From Verrucomicrobiota bacterium (GTDB lineage: Bacteria > Verrucomicrobiota > Verrucomicrobiia > Limisphaerales > AV2), in contig QHPW01000404.1 of assembly GCA_003219675.1 (NCBI GenBank), positions 1 to 5,594 of the forward strand: a stretch of DNA of 5,594 bases, written 5' to 3'. Both the position numbers and the translations under genes were made by a program. Each line of letters starts with the position of its first letter. Position 1 is the first letter of the stretch. This document shows, piece after piece, positions 5,337 through 5,594 of this stretch. Below the pieces are notes generated by a model that did not search any database, was not told the DNA's origin, and saw nothing but the letters and a program-made list of their open reading frames with translations.

Positions 5337-5594
5337 GTAGCGGCCGAAGATCTCGGCGTCTGTGACCACGACCAGCTTGCCGTCGTCGAAAAGAAAGCCG
5401 CGGGTGAGCGCGCCGATGTGCAGAATGGGACCGGCATCGTGAGGGACTGCCTGCGCGCGCGCGTTCGATGCGGAAGCGGACGGGCTGCAAGCCTGTCCCA
5501 ACTTGCCGAATCCGTAATCGTCCCAAATCTCGTTGAACCGTTGCCGCTCGCCGTCATTGTTGCAAAAGACGTGAACGGCGCAGCCCCGGCGCAG

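Larger units (their letters stand above)
3241..5594 (-). pseudogene. mfd: mfd, transcription-repair coupling factor, 3' two-thirds, broken by a stop codon and a frameshift deletion
   Basis: Intact Mfd (about 1,100-1,200 residues) is a DNA translocase that pushes stalled RNA polymerase off damaged DNA and recruits UvrA. The window begins inside it: in frame from 5594 come HVFCNNDGERQRFNEIW, then GPILHIGALTRGFLFDDG and VVTDAEIFGRY, all typical of the Mfd N-terminal half. There TAG (5334-5336) interrupts the frame, and VQRPRRLKSPHA follows in the same frame. The polymerase-binding domain and helicase motifs I to V then read normally to DRADRFGL. At about 3938-3941 roughly 46 bases are missing compared with Mfd sequences I remember. 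This removes the segment corresponding to SQLYQLRGRVGRSNR of B. subtilis (motif VI) and shifts the frame. The new frame continues as RYAYLLLPRHAGLLTDARKR and reads to a normal C-terminus and TAA at 3241-3243. Motif VI holds the arginines needed for ATP hydrolysis, so neither product could act as a translocase. Conservation elsewhere is high, so the damage is recent or is a sequence error. Confidence 0.85.

Overview
The window (5,594 bases, moderately GC-rich) carries parts or all of five protein genes and no RNA gene, mobile element or CRISPR array that I can see. The protein types suggest a Gram-negative, outer-membrane bacterium. The style of the EF-P tip loop (HRTPGNLRAF), of the Mfd sequence and of the porin is most like Verrucomicrobiota as I remember that group. 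This placement is an inference, not a search result.

Left part (1-875): the first 232 codons of an OprP/OprO-type outer-membrane porin run leftward off the window. The porin faces a rightward Rrf2-family regulator gene across an AT-rich gap of 177 bases. That gap holds the clearest regulatory signal in the window, a 20-base inverted repeat (ATGTCAATA-GA-TATTGACAT). One arm contains a perfect TTGACA -35 box for the porin, and the other arm contains a TTGACA facing the regulator. The simplest reading is a regulator, possibly Fe-S dependent given its cysteine cluster, that controls the porin and perhaps itself.

Middle (876-3112): the Rrf2 regulator is followed by a PfkB/ribokinase-family sugar kinase on the same strand. 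The kinase converges on efp (elongation factor P). A hairpin sits in the 21-base gap between the two stop codons. The EF-P is complete but carries Asn at the loop position where modified Lys or Arg is found in the well-studied proteins.

Right part (3241-5594): mfd, the transcription-repair coupling factor, runs leftward and enters from beyond the window edge. It is broken twice: by an in-frame TAG at 5334-5336, and by a deletion of about 46 bases near 3938 that removes helicase motif VI (the QLRGRVGR region) and shifts the frame. Everything else in it reads as well-conserved Mfd, so this is either a very recent pseudogene or a sequencing/assembly fault. It is the most important thing to check here.

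I find no sign of a new multi-gene system. The best leads are the mfd lesions, the EF-P tip residue and the porin/Rrf2 control region.
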